Assembly: GCF_000142805.1 (NCBI RefSeq)
Contig: NC_013078.1
Span: forward strand, 62,001 to 126,000
DNA length: 64,000 nucleotides
From: Lachancea thermotolerans CBS 6340
Lineage: Eukaryota; Ascomycota; Saccharomycetes; Saccharomycetales; Saccharomycetaceae
Direction: 5' to 3'
Notes under the pieces: generated by a model
What the model was told of the DNA's origin: nothing
What the model saw: the letters and a program-made list of their open reading frames with translations, nothing else
Databases searched by the model: none
Translations under genes and position numbers: made by a program
Shown: piece by piece, positions 17,302-27,970 of the stretch
Position numbering within the stretch: position 1 is the first letter of the stretch
Layout of the letters: each line of letters starts with the position of its first letter

Positions 17302-19446
17302 CTATAAGAGGTCTGCGAAAACATGACTAAACCTAGAAAGGTGGCCGTACTTCTCTTTAACAGGCTTAATCCACGCGATCGACTTCGCAAATTGTAGCAG
17401 CGTTGGCTCGACCGTAGCTAGGTTCCCGTAAGCGACAAGCATTCTGTAAGCTGCTTCTTCAGAGTCTTGGATCATCTGCGAAGGCCCAAATTTGTTATTC
17501 AGCGCATCCGCAACAGTGGGTAGCAAATCAAGATTTCCACTTTTGATGATCATAACACTATAGTTAAATATCAGAGTGGCAATGGAAACGGCGAGGTTAA
17601 CTGTTTTAGAAGCTTGCGGACGATTGGGTTCTATGGTCTGGAACACAGAATCATAGACAGCGTTTTTAGACATCAACTCGGTACCCCACTTCTTGTTTTT
17701 GAAACAGTTAGCCAGAGTCCGCACCGTTAACATTTCCAGTTGTGGCATTGCGGACCCCAAACCTTCCTCTATGAACTCGCTCATTGCATCTGCATGAGGC
17801 AAGTACTCCACAATAAGTCTCATGATGTCATATGCAGGAATTTTGTTGGACCACGAAGAACGGATTATGGAGGCCTGGGCAAACAGAAGTTCATAGTTGT
17901 CTTCGACATCATGCAACGCTGCTCCAATAGCGGCCAAGTCTTCATCGTCAAATGATCTTTCTTGAGCATTCAACTTTACAACGCCGTTGAAAATTGCGTC
18001 AGGAGAAAAAGACCGAATATCCAAATATTCTCTTACAGGCAAAACTGACATGGGCTTGCTTTGTGGTATTGAATTAGACTGACCGTTTGATGTAGAACTC
18101 TGATCTTGTTCAAGGCTCACTCCTGTAGTATTGGTAATCAAAAAACGCACAACTTCTTCACGGTAACTGGCGGGAAGCTCATATCTTGCAAGAAAGTCAT
18201 CAGCAGCTTGGTATGCATTGCCGTTTGCATTAAAGGGGAGTTTAAGGGGTGGCGCTCCCTCTGTGACATCCACATCGAAAACGTAGTCATACATTTTGCC
18301 TTCGAACTCTTTCTTCTTGTCGTTACCAGCTGAACTGACAACATCGCCAACTTTTGTCCATGCGCCCTGAGTGTACTGGTGCGCCTCATTTACCCCGTTA
18401 GGACTCTTAACCACTATCACCTGACCCTCTTTGCCAGGGTTCAAGAGAGCTTCGCTTGGAGAAAGTTTTGATTCGTCAAAGCCCATTGTCTGAGAGCTGA
18501 TTGCAGTACGCTCGACTTCTTTCGCGAATGTGTCTAGTTCTTGCTGCGGCGCAACCCTACCCTCATGACAGGTAAAGATTCTAGCCAACGAATCACTGCA
18601 CCCAACTAATATGTCCCCATTCGGCAGGACATCAAGATCCCAAACAGAAACCGCGGGGACTCTTATCACTTGTTTGACAGCGCCGTCAGGCCCCCAAACC
18701 CTTACAGATCTGTCCTCGCCACAGCTAACAAGACCACCACAGGGAGTGTACTTCACACAATATACAAAACTTTCATGGCCTTTGAGCGTTCTCAGGGTGT
18801 TTCCGTCCATGTCGTTTATTTTGATAGTACCATCATTTGAACAACTGGCAAACTGATCCCCATCTGGGCTGATATCCAAATGCCTGACCACATCTGTGTG
18901 AAGGTTCGAGAATGTTTTGAGCACTTTCTCGCCCTCCCAAAGCTTAACGGTCCCGTCCGCTGAAGCTGTTAGATAGAACCCTACCTCGGGAAGCATCTTA
19001 ACATCCCAAACGGATGCCTTATGTCCAACCAGTTCATGCTTCAGGGCACCCTGGAACCAAACCTTAGCGGTGGCATCCCAGCTGCCACTCAAGATATACC
19101 CTTGAGAGCTGTTCAATGCACACACATTACTCTTGTGCCCAACTAGTACAAATTCTGGCTCCTGCCCTAGTTCTCCAAGCAAAGGAGATATGCTGTTGAT
19201 AAGAGTATCCTTGCCACCACAATACAATAGCCTTGAAAGTTTGTCGTAACATAGACTGTTAATGAATTCGTCAACCTTGTAAAGAATTGTGTCTTGCCAC
19301 ATGTCGTTGCTCCCCTTCTTCCAAAGTCTCACAGACCCGTCTCTCGAGCAGGTAGCGACCTCATCGTTACTCATTACTGCAACTGACTTGACATCTTGCT
19401 CATGGCCAAAGAGAGTAGCACTAAGTTTGAATACCTTCTTGACCAT
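17302..19446 (-). CDS. DOA1: Cdc48 cofactor, ubiquitin-binding WD-repeat protein
   Basis: 714 residues (S. cerevisiae Doa1/Ufd3, YKL213C, 715). WD40 repeats fill residues 1 to about 300, with repeated SGSWDATAKVW, TASADGTVKLW and SCSNDGTIKI units. A PFU ubiquitin-binding domain follows (about 340-450, GQVIVVKSPNG...WTKVGDVV...YDYVFDVDV), then a PUL armadillo domain to the end that binds the Cdc48 tail. It works with Cdc48 in ubiquitin homeostasis, vacuolar sorting and mitochondrial-associated degradation. It shares a 138-base divergent promoter with SAC1, as in S. cerevisiae. Confidence 0.97.
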   Translation of the reverse strand: MVKKVFKLSATLFGHEQDVKSVAVMSNDEVATCSRDGSVRLWKKGSNDMWQDTILYKVDEFINSLCYDKLSRLLYCGGKDTLINSISPLLGELGQEPEFVLVGHKSNVCALNSSQGYILSGSWDATAKVWFQGALKHELVGHKASVWDVKMLPEVGFYLTASADGTVKLWEGEKVLKTFSNLHTDVVRHLDISPDGDQFASCSNDGTIKINDMDGNTLRTLKGHESFVYCVKYTPCGGLVSCGEDRSVRVWGPDGAVKQVIRVPAVSVWDLDVLPNGDILVGCSDSLARIFTCHEGRVAPQQELDTFAKEVERTAISSQTMGFDESKLSPSEALLNPGKEGQVIVVKSPNGVNEAHQYTQGAWTKVGDVVSSAGNDKKKEFEGKMYDYVFDVDVTEGAPPLKLPFNANGNAYQAADDFLARYELPASYREEVVRFLITNTTGVSLEQDQSSTSNGQSNSIPQSKPMSVLPVREYLDIRSFSPDAIFNGVVKLNAQERSFDDEDLAAIGAALHDVEDNYELLFAQASIIRSSWSNKIPAYDIMRLIVEYLPHADAMSEFIEEGLGSAMPQLEMLTVRTLANCFKNKKWGTELMSKNAVYDSVFQTIEPNRPQASKTVNLAVSIATLIFNYSVMIIKSGNLDLLPTVADALNNKFGPSQMIQDSEEAAYRMLVAYGNLATVEPTLLQFAKSIAWIKPVKEKYGHLSRFSHVFADLL

Positions 19447-19584
19447 CTGTAATGTTTAAAGCGGCAACTTCTCGTGTACATAGCAGAGAAAAGGGTCAAA
19501 AATCTTTCGACTTCAATTTTACGAGATATAAGCCTTTATACAAAACAACAAAAACAGGTCATTTGGATAGGTTATTTGGATAAC

Positions 19585-21456
19585 ATGGCTGGCCCTTTAC
19601 TTTACTCCCACTTGGGTGAAAAGATTGTTTTCAAACTAGCGACGCCCTCTAGCGAGAAAGATGTGGTCCTTTCTTTGGGTCCTTCAGGTCAGGATATTTC
19701 TTTGGAAAGCCCTGAAATCTTCCCTACGAGAGGCAAAATAGTGAAAAGCGCAGCGCTGATAGGCTGCATTAAGCTTAAGCTTAACTCCTACGCGATTTTT
19801 GCTCACCGGGTGGAGGAGTTTGGAGTGCTTGCTGGGCACAGAATCTTCAAGGTCGTAGAGCACACCATTTTACCTCTAAACAAGGGTGGCCAAAGAGACA
19901 AAGATGAACAGCAGTACTTGGATCTGTTGGAAATGCAGCTTTCGAGTGCTACCTTATTTTATTCTTACACATACGACCTGACCAACTCCGCGCAGAGAAA
20001 CGAAAAGCTCGACGGAAGCTCGTGGAAGACTGCTGACACCCGTTTCTTCTGGAACCACTATGTGACGCATTCCTTGCGGACCTTAGCTGAAAAATGCCCT
20101 GCAGCCGGTGACTTTATTCAGCCCATGATATTTGGCTACGCGCATTTTATTGAGACAGCGCTCAACAATGTGCCGATTACCATCGGCTTGGTCACGAGAA
20201 GAAGCAGGTTTAGAGCGGGAACAAGATACTTTCGCCGCGGTATTGATTCCGATGGTAATGTGGCCAACTTCAACGAAACTGAGCAATTTCTCTTGGTCAA
20301 AAAGCCTGAAGGAGGGAACTCCGAATTCTTTTCATTTTTGCAGACAAGAGGTTCCGTGCCAGTCTACTGGGGGGAGATTAACAATTTGAAGTACAAGCCC
20401 AACCTTGTTCTTGGGGAAAATTCTTCACTGGACGCCACCGCCAAGCACTTTGACCAGCAAAAAAGCCTATATGGGGAAAACTACTTGGTGAACCTTGTTA
20501 ACCAAAAGGGACACGAGTTGCCAGTAAAAAATGCGTACGAGTCCGCTGTCAACGCTTTGAACGATCCAATGATCCATTACGTTTATTTCGACTTCCACCA
20601 TGAGTGTCGCAAGATGAAGTGGTACAGGGTCAAACTGTTAATTGATCATTTGCAGAAAATGGGCCTAGACCCCGAGGATACTTTCCATAAAATTGTGTCT
20701 CCTGACGGCAAAACAGTGGATGTTGTTAGGGAACAAAAGTCGGTTGTGAGAACCAACTGTATGGACTGTTTAGATAGGACTAACGTTGTGCAATCTGTGT
20801 TAGCAAGTTGGGTTTTGCAACATGAATTTCAGATTGCAAACGTTGTTCCTGAAGGTACTTTGTGGGAGCTGGATTTGAAGCTTCTGGCAAAGTTCCAAAA
20901 CTTCTGGGCCGACAACGCCGATGCTGTTAGTTTCTCATACTCAGGAACAGGCGCCCTGAAAACCGATTTCACGAGAACCGGCAAGCGTACCCGTAAGGGC
21001 GCATTCGCTGACTTTATGAATTCAGTATCGCGTTACTACCAGAACAACTTAAGCGATGGACCTCGTCAGGATAGCTTTGATTTATTTCACGGAAACTTTT
21101 TACCATTTGAGAACAGTTTCCAATCTCCCTTCCCCGACAGAAGACCTCTTTCGATCCAAATTGTGCCTACAGTAATCTGTGCTGCGATCACGGTTATTGC
21201 AGCCACTGTATTTTTCCCCAAGGGCCACTTCTTTAGCACCAAGAACCTTTCATTTTTCTTTGTCTCGAGCGCTATCGTGATTTTGTCTCTGAGATTTATC
21301 TTTAGAAATGGCGAACAATACGTCAACTGGCCCAAGTTCAACAATCTAGGATTCTTGACGGCGGTGCAAACTCACAACAAGGAGCGCACCTTTAAAGGTA
21401 TAAGATACGTGCAAAGCCCTAAATTCTCCAAACCTGGCGAGCTGAAGAGAGACTAG
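19585..21456 (+). CDS. SAC1: Phosphatidylinositol-4-phosphate phosphatase
   Basis: 623 residues, the same length as S. cerevisiae Sac1 (YKL212W). The catalytic CX5R motif is present as RTNCMDCLDRTN with the nucleophile at Cys392. Two C-terminal membrane segments (about 525-545 and 552-570) anchor it in the ER and Golgi, where it hydrolyses PI4P. The start is ATG 19585 (MAGPLLYSHLGE), matching the conserved N-terminus; the frame upstream to 19474 opens on GTG and is not used. Its 3' end converges on TRP3, 65 bases away. Confidence 0.97.
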   Translation: MAGPLLYSHLGEKIVFKLATPSSEKDVVLSLGPSGQDISLESPEIFPTRGKIVKSAALIGCIKLKLNSYAIFAHRVEEFGVLAGHRIFKVVEHTILPLNKGGQRDKDEQQYLDLLEMQLSSATLFYSYTYDLTNSAQRNEKLDGSSWKTADTRFFWNHYVTHSLRTLAEKCPAAGDFIQPMIFGYAHFIETALNNVPITIGLVTRRSRFRAGTRYFRRGIDSDGNVANFNETEQFLLVKKPEGGNSEFFSFLQTRGSVPVYWGEINNLKYKPNLVLGENSSLDATAKHFDQQKSLYGENYLVNLVNQKGHELPVKNAYESAVNALNDPMIHYVYFDFHHECRKMKWYRVKLLIDHLQKMGLDPEDTFHKIVSPDGKTVDVVREQKSVVRTNCMDCLDRTNVVQSVLASWVLQHEFQIANVVPEGTLWELDLKLLAKFQNFWADNADAVSFSYSGTGALKTDFTRTGKRTRKGAFADFMNSVSRYYQNNLSDGPRQDSFDLFHGNFLPFENSFQSPFPDRRPLSIQIVPTVICAAITVIAATVFFPKGHFFSTKNLSFFFVSSAIVILSLRFIFRNGEQYVNWPKFNNLGFLTAVQTHNKERTFKGIRYVQSPKFSKPGELKRD

Positions 21457-21521
21457 TGATACATACACGGCAGTCCTTTTGAGAGGTTAAATTTATATAG
21501 AAGAAAATGCAATAGGACCAA

Positions 21522-22985
21522 TTAGGCACTTAGGTCTTTTATTAAGGAGTCAACGTTAGCAGCTCTCATCAAGGCTTCACCAACCAAAAGACCCTTCACG
21601 CCCTCCTTCTTGTACTTCTCAGCATCAGCTCCACTTGTAATACCAGACAGCGCGAGCAGGATAGTTCCCTCTGGAACAGAGGAAGCTAGCGAGCTCGTTG
21701 TGTTGAGATCAACATTGAAGGAATGCAAGTCTCTGTTATTCACGCCAACAACCTTGGCATTCAGTTCTAGGGCTCTGCCCATTTCTTCTTTGGAACTCAC
21801 TTCCACCAAAGGCTCGATGCCGACCTCAAACTTCGAGTAGTTGTAGAGCTCGAGCAGAAGGTCCTGCGAAAGCATCTTGACTATTAGCAAGACGCTGTCT
21901 GCACCAGCTAAGCGAGCCTCCAAAATCTGGTATTTGCTGAAAATGAACTCCTTTCTCAGTACACAGGGACGGTCCTGGGGCGCGTTCTTAAATTCGATAT
22001 CCAGGGCTCTTCTTACGTTCACGAGGTCTTGTATGCTGCCTTTGAACCAATGAGGTTCTGTTAAAACAGAAATAGCCGAAGCACCAGCTTTAGCGTATTT
22101 CAGGCCTTGCTCTGCAGCGATAGCGTTCATATCAATGTCTCCTTTCGATGGAGAAGCCCTTTTTATTTCAGCAATAACAGCGGATTTGGGGCCCGAGGAA
22201 AGCTTTGTGTAAAAGTCTTGAACCTCTGGGGCAAGACCTTGGTTAAAGTTGCTTTGCAAATCCCTCAGCGTGAAACCTGGCGTGGCAGAAAGCTCGTCAA
22301 CATCCTTCTGTCTCTGTGCGTAAATCTTGTCGAGAATAGATGACCCTTTCACGCGCTTTTCCTTGCTCAGCTTCTCGTGCTCCTCCCAGGTACCACCCTG
22401 GATGTTTAGAATGTTCCTGACCATAACATGGCCGGCTTCCGTAAGGATCGACTCCGGGTGGAACTGAACACCTTCAACGGTAAGGTTTTTATGTCTGACT
22501 CCCATAATGATGCCATTTTCTGTTCTAGCCGTGACCTCCAAGACTTCAGGAAGTGAAAGAGGCTCGCCTGCCAATGAGTGATATCTGCTAACTGCCACGC
22601 CTTGGGGGATGTCCTTGAAGATGCCTTTGTTGTCATGAGTCACCTGCGATGTCTTTCCGTGCACGATCTCGCCAGCGTAGGATACTGTTCCACCAAAGAC
22701 GTCAAACATACACTGCAAACCCATGCAGACACCGACAACAGGAATCTTTCCTGCGAAGTGACGAACGCAGTCTCTGGATATACCAGAGTCAGTTCTGGGG
22801 TGGCCTGGGCCTGGCGAGATGAAGACACAGTCGGGCTTTAGATCATCAATCTCCTCTAGCGTGATTTGGTCGTTACGGTAGACTAGCACCTCTGCTCCTT
22901 CCTGGCATAGGTACTCATAAAGGTTCCAGGTGAACGAGTCATAGTTGTCAATTAGGACTACTCTTCTTTTTGCTGAAAACACCAT
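21522..22985 (-). CDS. TRP3: Anthranilate synthase component II / indole-3-glycerol-phosphate synthase
   Basis: 487 residues (S. cerevisiae Trp3, YKL211C, 484). The N-terminal class I glutamine amidotransferase has its nucleophile at Cys87 in [10 protein letters not shown] and the GVQFHPES histidine-glutamate pair. From about residue 225 an indole-3-glycerol-phosphate synthase barrel follows ([50 protein letters not shown]). It supplies ammonia to Trp2 and makes indole glycerol phosphate in tryptophan synthesis. A perfect Gcn4 site lies 130 bases upstream. Confidence 0.97.
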   Translation of the reverse strand: MVFSAKRRVVLIDNYDSFTWNLYEYLCQEGAEVLVYRNDQITLEEIDDLKPDCVFISPGPGHPRTDSGISRDCVRHFAGKIPVVGVCMGLQCMFDVFGGTVSYAGEIVHGKTSQVTHDNKGIFKDIPQGVAVSRYHSLAGEPLSLPEVLEVTARTENGIIMGVRHKNLTVEGVQFHPESILTEAGHVMVRNILNIQGGTWEEHEKLSKEKRVKGSSILDKIYAQRQKDVDELSATPGFTLRDLQSNFNQGLAPEVQDFYTKLSSGPKSAVIAEIKRASPSKGDIDMNAIAAEQGLKYAKAGASAISVLTEPHWFKGSIQDLVNVRRALDIEFKNAPQDRPCVLRKEFIFSKYQILEARLAGADSVLLIVKMLSQDLLLELYNYSKFEVGIEPLVEVSSKEEMGRALELNAKVVGVNNRDLHSFNVDLNTTSSLASSVPEGTILLALSGITSGADAEKYKKEGVKGLLVGEALMRAANVDSLIKDLSA

Positions 22986-24382
22986 GTTAAAGATCGGACT
23001 CTAACCTGTTAAGTTTTGATACGTTAACTTTTGCACAAGTTCAACAATTGGCGGCTCCAGGTCCAAGTACCAGCTCAATCGCTTGTTGATTTACATATAC
23101 TTAAGGCCAGATGATGAGTCAAGGAAGCACGGCCCAAATTTTTCAGAACAGCCAATATCACGTGATCCATCTTGGTTTATGTCAGGTAGTGGTATTCACT
23201 TCCAGAATCTATCCATGATCTTAGTTCAGTAACGTGAGGAGTGGTTTTAACGATTGTTTGGCCACGAAATTTAGCAGAAACGGTTAGGAGTTTTTTTACA
23301 AGACTGGCAGTTTCTTGGGCTCAAAACTCTATGATGTATCAGAAGCGAGATTCCAACCAGGATTCTCTAGCTGGCGCTCTAAGTTGAGAAGAGTTGAAGG
23401 CAGCTGTGAAAAGGATCCACAGCTTAGAAAGCGAAGGACATCGCTGAGAATATGGAGCACGCTGGTCATTCCCAGAAGCAGATTGGAAAAGAATCTTAAA
23501 TTAGTGGCCGAAGGCTAAGGCTAAATGCCAGTAAGTGCGAGTGCGAGAAAGTTGCTCCAGCTTTCAGAATTTGGACTGCACACTGTAGAAATAAATTTGC
23601 GCCGTATCTTGAACTTAAGCTCGTAAAGGCTAATTTCGCAGCAGGTTGGCAAGCCGGTAGTATCAGAGCCTCTTGCAGACGCTTCCAGCTAGAGCCTAAA
23701 AGGCCGGGCATCCCTTTAACGGATTGCTGCTGGGCTCTCACAGCAATCCCACCCGACACCCGGGCGGTATGCGAAGGTTCGTTGGCTACGGCCACCCAGA
23801 ACCAAATAATAGGAGGGCCCTTCACACGGCACCTGAGGCCCAACCAGCACACCCGGTCAACTAAGCGGGACATGCTCTAGCGTCACAGAGTGCCGGACCA
23901 AAAGCATGTGTCTCGAAGAGAATTTCTTCAATCGCATCCGAATTGCATGATGGGCTTTCGATGAGGGGGGCCTTAATCGGAGGAGGGTCGAAAACACATT
24001 TTGGACAGCGTATTCCCAGCCTACATAGCAGCGCACGCGCTCTATTATGGCACATCATGTTGCAGAAGCCACCATTTTAGGTTGTGGGGTGCTACAAATG
24101 AGAAATTCTTGGTGTGGGGTCGCAAGTAGATGCCTCACGATAACCATAGCATCAAACTTGTGTGAATAAGGTCATGGAGTTCTTTCGATGGGGGGGGGGG
24201 CAGTTGAAGGCGTGAGCCACTTGCAGAACAAAGGCTGGAACCGAGGAACTTCAATCCTTTTAACCTACAGTTTGTGTGAGCGTGTCTCAGTTAAAGAAAA
24301 TTTTGAATGTTTTTCTTAATGAGCCTTCAAACATGTAGCATAACTTAAACTTCATCAAGAACCAAGGGAACAGCAAACGGCA
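22986..24382. other. Long intergenic region between TRP3 and CDC11
   Basis: 1.4 kb with no recognisable gene. It holds the TRP3 control sites, a TCACGTGA palindrome (23158-23165), and two G-runs preceded by the word TTTCGATG (about 23957 and 24185-24200, the second a run of 11 G). Short frames at 23315-23518 and 23496-23873 have no recognisable product. Confidence 0.55.
23115..23121 (+). promoter_or_regulatory. Gcn4 site upstream of TRP3
   Basis: TGAGTCA, an exact Gcn4 recognition sequence, 130 bases before the TRP3 ATG. It predicts induction under amino acid starvation, as for TRP3 in S. cerevisiae. Confidence 0.75.
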
Positions 24383-25597
24383 ATGGCAAGTATCATAGAG
24401 GCCTCTGCAGCCTTGAGAAAGCGGAAGAACCTGAAAAGAGGCATCAACTTCACGTTGATGGTTGTAGGTGAGTCCGGTTCGGGGAGATCAACTTTTGTCA
24501 ACACACTATGCGGGCAGCAAGTGGTGGACGTATCAACCTCTATTATGCTTCCAACGGACAGATCAACGCAGATTGATCTACAATTGCGTGAAGAAACAGT
24601 GGAACTGGAGGATGACGAGGGTGTAAAGATCCAATTGAACATCATAGACACACCCGGGTTCGGAGACTCACTCGACAATTCTCAAAGCTTTAATGTGGTC
24701 TCTGATTACATTCGCCATCAGTATGATGAAATCCTGCTGGAGGAAAGCCGTGTGAGAAGGAACCCACGTTTCAAGGACGGCAGAGTTCACTGTTGTCTGT
24801 ATCTTATCAACCCCACCGGTCACGGCCTTAAAGAAACCGACGTCGAATTTATGAAGACTCTCGGGCCTTTGGTCAACGTCATTCCGGTCATCAGCAAAGC
24901 GGACTCTTTGACCCCCGCTGAGCTCAAGCTCAACAAAAAACTCATAATGGAGGATATCGACTACTACCACCTCCCCATATACAATTTCCCCTTTGAAGAA
25001 AACGACATCTCCGACGAGGACTACGAGACGAACATGTATCTACGTTCTTTAGTGCCCTTCTCGGTGATCGGATCCAACGAAGTGTACGATCTTGGGGATG
25101 GAGCTATGATCCGTGGCCGTCAATACCCCTGGGGCACCCTTGACGTCGAGGACTCATCTCTTTCAGACTTCGTTGTTCTAAGAAACACGCTTCTAATTTC
25201 GCATTTACATGACCTCAAGGATTACACGCATGAGATTCTCTACGAGAGGTACAGAACGGAGGCACTGTCAGGCGAGACATCGTCCCAGCGGGCCAACGGG
25301 AATAGCAGCACGGCCTACGCCGACTCACCGGTGGCCTCTGGCAAATCATTCCAACATGCCGAAACTGACTCGCTCAACTCCTCCAAGCAGGCCAGTGCTA
25401 ACCAAGATACATACTTGGCTCGCGAAGAACAAATCAGACTTGAAGAGGAAAGGCTCAGGGCATTTGAAGAGCGCGTTCAGCAAGAGTTGCTCATGAAGAG
25501 ACAAGAGCTACTGCAGAGAGAACAAGAGCTCAGGGAAATTGAAGAGAGAATTGAGAGAGAGGCTAGAATCAAGGAAGAATCTGGGGACCTTGAGTAA
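24383..25597 (+). CDS. CDC11: Septin Cdc11
   Basis: 404 residues (S. cerevisiae Cdc11, YJR076C, 415). A basic N-terminus (RKRKNLKRG) precedes a P-loop GESGSGRST at residues 29-37 with Arg in place of the usual Lys, as in Cdc11. The G3 motif DTPGFGD, the G4-like SKAD and the septin unique element follow. A Ser-rich linker leads to a C-terminal coiled coil (about 345-404, EEQIRLEEERLRAFEERV). Cdc11 caps septin rods at the bud neck. The gene belongs to the YJR07x block interleaved with the YKL21x block. Confidence 0.97.
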   Translation: MASIIEASAALRKRKNLKRGINFTLMVVGESGSGRSTFVNTLCGQQVVDVSTSIMLPTDRSTQIDLQLREETVELEDDEGVKIQLNIIDTPGFGDSLDNSQSFNVVSDYIRHQYDEILLEESRVRRNPRFKDGRVHCCLYLINPTGHGLKETDVEFMKTLGPLVNVIPVISKADSLTPAELKLNKKLIMEDIDYYHLPIYNFPFEENDISDEDYETNMYLRSLVPFSVIGSNEVYDLGDGAMIRGRQYPWGTLDVEDSSLSDFVVLRNTLLISHLHDLKDYTHEILYERYRTEALSGETSSQRANGNSSTAYADSPVASGKSFQHAETDSLNSSKQASANQDTYLAREEQIRLEEERLRAFEERVQQELLMKRQELLQREQELREIEERIEREARIKEESGDLE

Positions 25598-26066
25598 TCC
25601 ACCAAACAGTTCACGTTGGGGCATATTGACTGAAGTGTACAATAAAGTTGGACGCTGACTTTTGCAAGACAGAAGCCCTATCTCAAGGTCAATAAAACGT
25701 GACGAGTCTACTTTTTCGCAGCGAAAAAAATTCGAGGTATATAAAGACAACATTGGAAAAGTTATTCTAGCACCATCATAAGTATCGAATCCTCACTGCT
25801 TAAGGGCAATCAATCGAACATCAAATCTAGTCGGATTTGGCGGAATTTAACCAAATTTCGTATAGTAGCGTACTCACCAAAACGTTTTTTAAATGATGAG
25901 GAACCAGATAGGGACAACAGACTTCGTTAGAATGACGAGGAAAGTCTTTTAAAGCCCAGTTTTTAGTAGAGCTTGGGCGCCAAACCTGATTAAAAAACGT
26001 TGAGGCTGAAATTTTATAATTATTCTTGTATTTATACACTCTTGCAAAGGTAAGCAAAGCCTCGCG
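25598..26066. other. Convergent intergenic region CDC11/HOC1
   Basis: 469 bases between two 3' ends, AT-rich, no gene seen. Confidence 0.5.
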
Positions 26067-27254
26067 CTAGTTATCTCCAGCCACCTTTGGGGCTGCTTTC
26101 CAGCTCTTGAGACCGGTGTGCCTGCAGAATTGCAGCGCCTTATTTCCATCTTCCTCCTTCTCGGGAGCATCGAAGGAGAACTGTGGAAACACCAGCACGT
26201 CGCCCACAAGCTTTGGAACACCCAGATTGTGAAACTCCTTCCAGGTGATCTTGCTGAGGATGCCACTTTGGACGTAGTCATTGAAGTAGGTGAAAACCAC
26301 GTCTGTCCATATCCCTGAGCCGGTCCAGCTCATAATGTTGAGGTCGTTTCTGAGGTTCATACGCAGCTCGCCGTCTGCGCGACGTTTCAAGGTCTCCTCT
26401 GTGACTTTAGCGACGATTTCGCGCATGACTGGATGGCCGGGCTTGGCCTGCATGATCCAGTTACCGAATTGCAGCCTCCTAACGTAGTTGCTCCTCCAGT
26501 CGGGACTGTTGGCGTCATTTTCTATGCCTATAATGAGGCCAATTTCGCGAGGAGACACATTTTCAGGGATCCAGTTAGGAACTGGCTGCAGAGGGTCGGT
26601 GTCTATGTCTGCGTAAACGCCGCCGCGTGCAAACAAAATCAAGTACTTGAAGAAGTCTGCTTTTAGGTATACTGATGGGAGCGCGTCGTAAGCTTCTATG
26701 ACCTCTGGGATAGATGCATACATGTAGTGAATGAGAGCTGACGCAGTGTCATCGTTGATTATTTCATGCACGAACCCTGGGTTCTTGTCACCCCACCTTC
26801 TTTCGAATGACTGAAGAGTGGGGTCCATGCGGTCGTCCAGGTCAGAGTAAGGCCAAGTCTGCCAGATAAAAGCGGGAAATTTCTTCGACGTTCCATACTC
26901 GAACATGTGGGCAAGCTTTTCACGCAGCGTGGCATGCGTGGCAGGCTGCTTAAGGTCTTGTATCTTCTTTTCCAGTATTTTACGCTCTTTCTCAAATTTT
27001 TTAATTTGGTCTTCTTGTTTCGCAAGCAAGTCCTGCGACAGCTTCTCGAACAGCTCAACCATGTTAACGTCCTGCTTCTGTGCGGATGCAGCATCAGCTC
27101 CTGGAGCAATGTCTTTGGGCAAACCTTGCAGGATAGCCTGCACGTCGGTTGCCGTCCGGTTGCTCACAAACCGTCCTACGAGCGCGAGCGCGATTGTGAG
27201 CAGGACAGCCCATACCACGTAGCGCTTCCAGGTGGGCCTGCGTGACTTCGGCAT
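26067..27254 (-). CDS. HOC1: Golgi alpha-1,6-mannosyltransferase (M-Pol II subunit)
   Basis: 395 residues (S. cerevisiae Hoc1, YJR075W, 396), a type II Golgi protein of the Och1 family. A short basic tail (MPKSRRPTWKR) precedes a signal anchor at about 12-28. A lysine/glutamate coiled stem follows (about 75-105). The catalytic domain carries FPAFIWQTW and the DXD motif in GGVYADIDTDP. It is part of a mannan polymerase complex. The frame is open upstream to an ATG at 27371 that overlaps the MOG1 stop, but homology begins at ATG 27254, so that start is preferred. Confidence 0.95.
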   Translation of the reverse strand: MPKSRRPTWKRYVVWAVLLTIALALVGRFVSNRTATDVQAILQGLPKDIAPGADAASAQKQDVNMVELFEKLSQDLLAKQEDQIKKFEKERKILEKKIQDLKQPATHATLREKLAHMFEYGTSKKFPAFIWQTWPYSDLDDRMDPTLQSFERRWGDKNPGFVHEIINDDTASALIHYMYASIPEVIEAYDALPSVYLKADFFKYLILFARGGVYADIDTDPLQPVPNWIPENVSPREIGLIIGIENDANSPDWRSNYVRRLQFGNWIMQAKPGHPVMREIVAKVTEETLKRRADGELRMNLRNDLNIMSWTGSGIWTDVVFTYFNDYVQSGILSKITWKEFHNLGVPKLVGDVLVFPQFSFDAPEKEEDGNKALQFCRHTGLKSWKAAPKVAGDN

Positions 27255-27367
27255 GTTAGCAGAGCGTTGCGTGGGAAATATTTTTATGGTTGAGTTGAAG
27301 CTTTGATCTGCATCGAGATGATTACTAGAATTGTTTCGCAGTGTGAAGCGAAAAATATGGTATAGTC

Positions 27368-27970
27368 TCATACGAATAGACCTTTATCTAGAATACGGAA
27401 TTCAGAAGCCATCTGCTTGACGAGATGGTACGCGGCCGCAATTCTGAGCGGAATGGTTGAGCTCGTCTTACTGAGCCAGGCGTTCAAAAGCTGAAGCTCT
27501 GGCTCGGATGTGACAGGGATGTTGACGCTAAGCACTACATCCGTTTGTACGTCGTCGAAGCGCAGCAGCGCGACACACAGCACAAGCGTCTCACGCATGT
27601 CGCTTTTGCCCCATTTGTAGGCAGCCTCGACTGCAATGCAGGTGAGGTGAGGAACTTGGCCGACTTCGGGAGCGCTCTGCTCGCATTCGACTAAGTTCCA
27701 CTCGTGACTTCCGTTTAGCCCTGCAATTTCTTGCAAATGAACGTCAAGCGCGCGGCAGCTGTCGTCCTCCTCGACGCGCTGTAGAAGGTCCACTATGACG
27801 CTTTCGTCGAGCCCTAGGCCGTCCTTGAATACCGCAATTTCCTTTTCTTCCCTGCTATTCACGAACACCTCTTGCGTGTCGGGGACCTCACGCAGAATAG
27901 AGGCGTCCAAAAATCCTTTGGGAATGACGGTGGAGATTGCACCACCGTAGAGCGCTTGCTTCTGAAACAT
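27368..27970 (-). CDS. MOG1: Ran-binding nuclear import factor Mog1
   Basis: 200 residues (S. cerevisiae Mog1, YJR074W, 218). Conserved features are the start LYGGAISTVIP, VPDTQEVFV, and the later WNLVECEQ and VLSVNIP strands of the Mog1/PsbP fold. It binds Ran/Gsp1-GTP and promotes nucleotide release during nuclear protein import. It lies 113 bases upstream of HOC1 on the same strand, as in S. cerevisiae. Confidence 0.93.
   Translation of the reverse strand: MFQKQALYGGAISTVIPKGFLDASILREVPDTQEVFVNSREEKEIAVFKDGLGLDESVIVDLLQRVEEDDSCRALDVHLQEIAGLNGSHEWNLVECEQSAPEVGQVPHLTCIAVEAAYKWGKSDMRETLVLCVALLRFDDVQTDVVLSVNIPVTSEPELQLLNAWLSKTSSTIPLRIAAAYHLVKQMASEFRILDKGLFV

Noticed and set aside
23315-24058. 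Short frames between TRP3 and CDC11 as genes
   Set aside because: No recognisable product, poor composition and no matching gene between the orthologues in other yeasts that I can recall.
27371-27371. HOC1 start at an ATG overlapping the MOG1 stop (ATGA), operon-like
   Set aside because: Homology with Hoc1 and the type II signal-anchor arrangement begin at ATG 27254; the 39 extra residues have no counterpart, and yeast does not use such coupling routinely.
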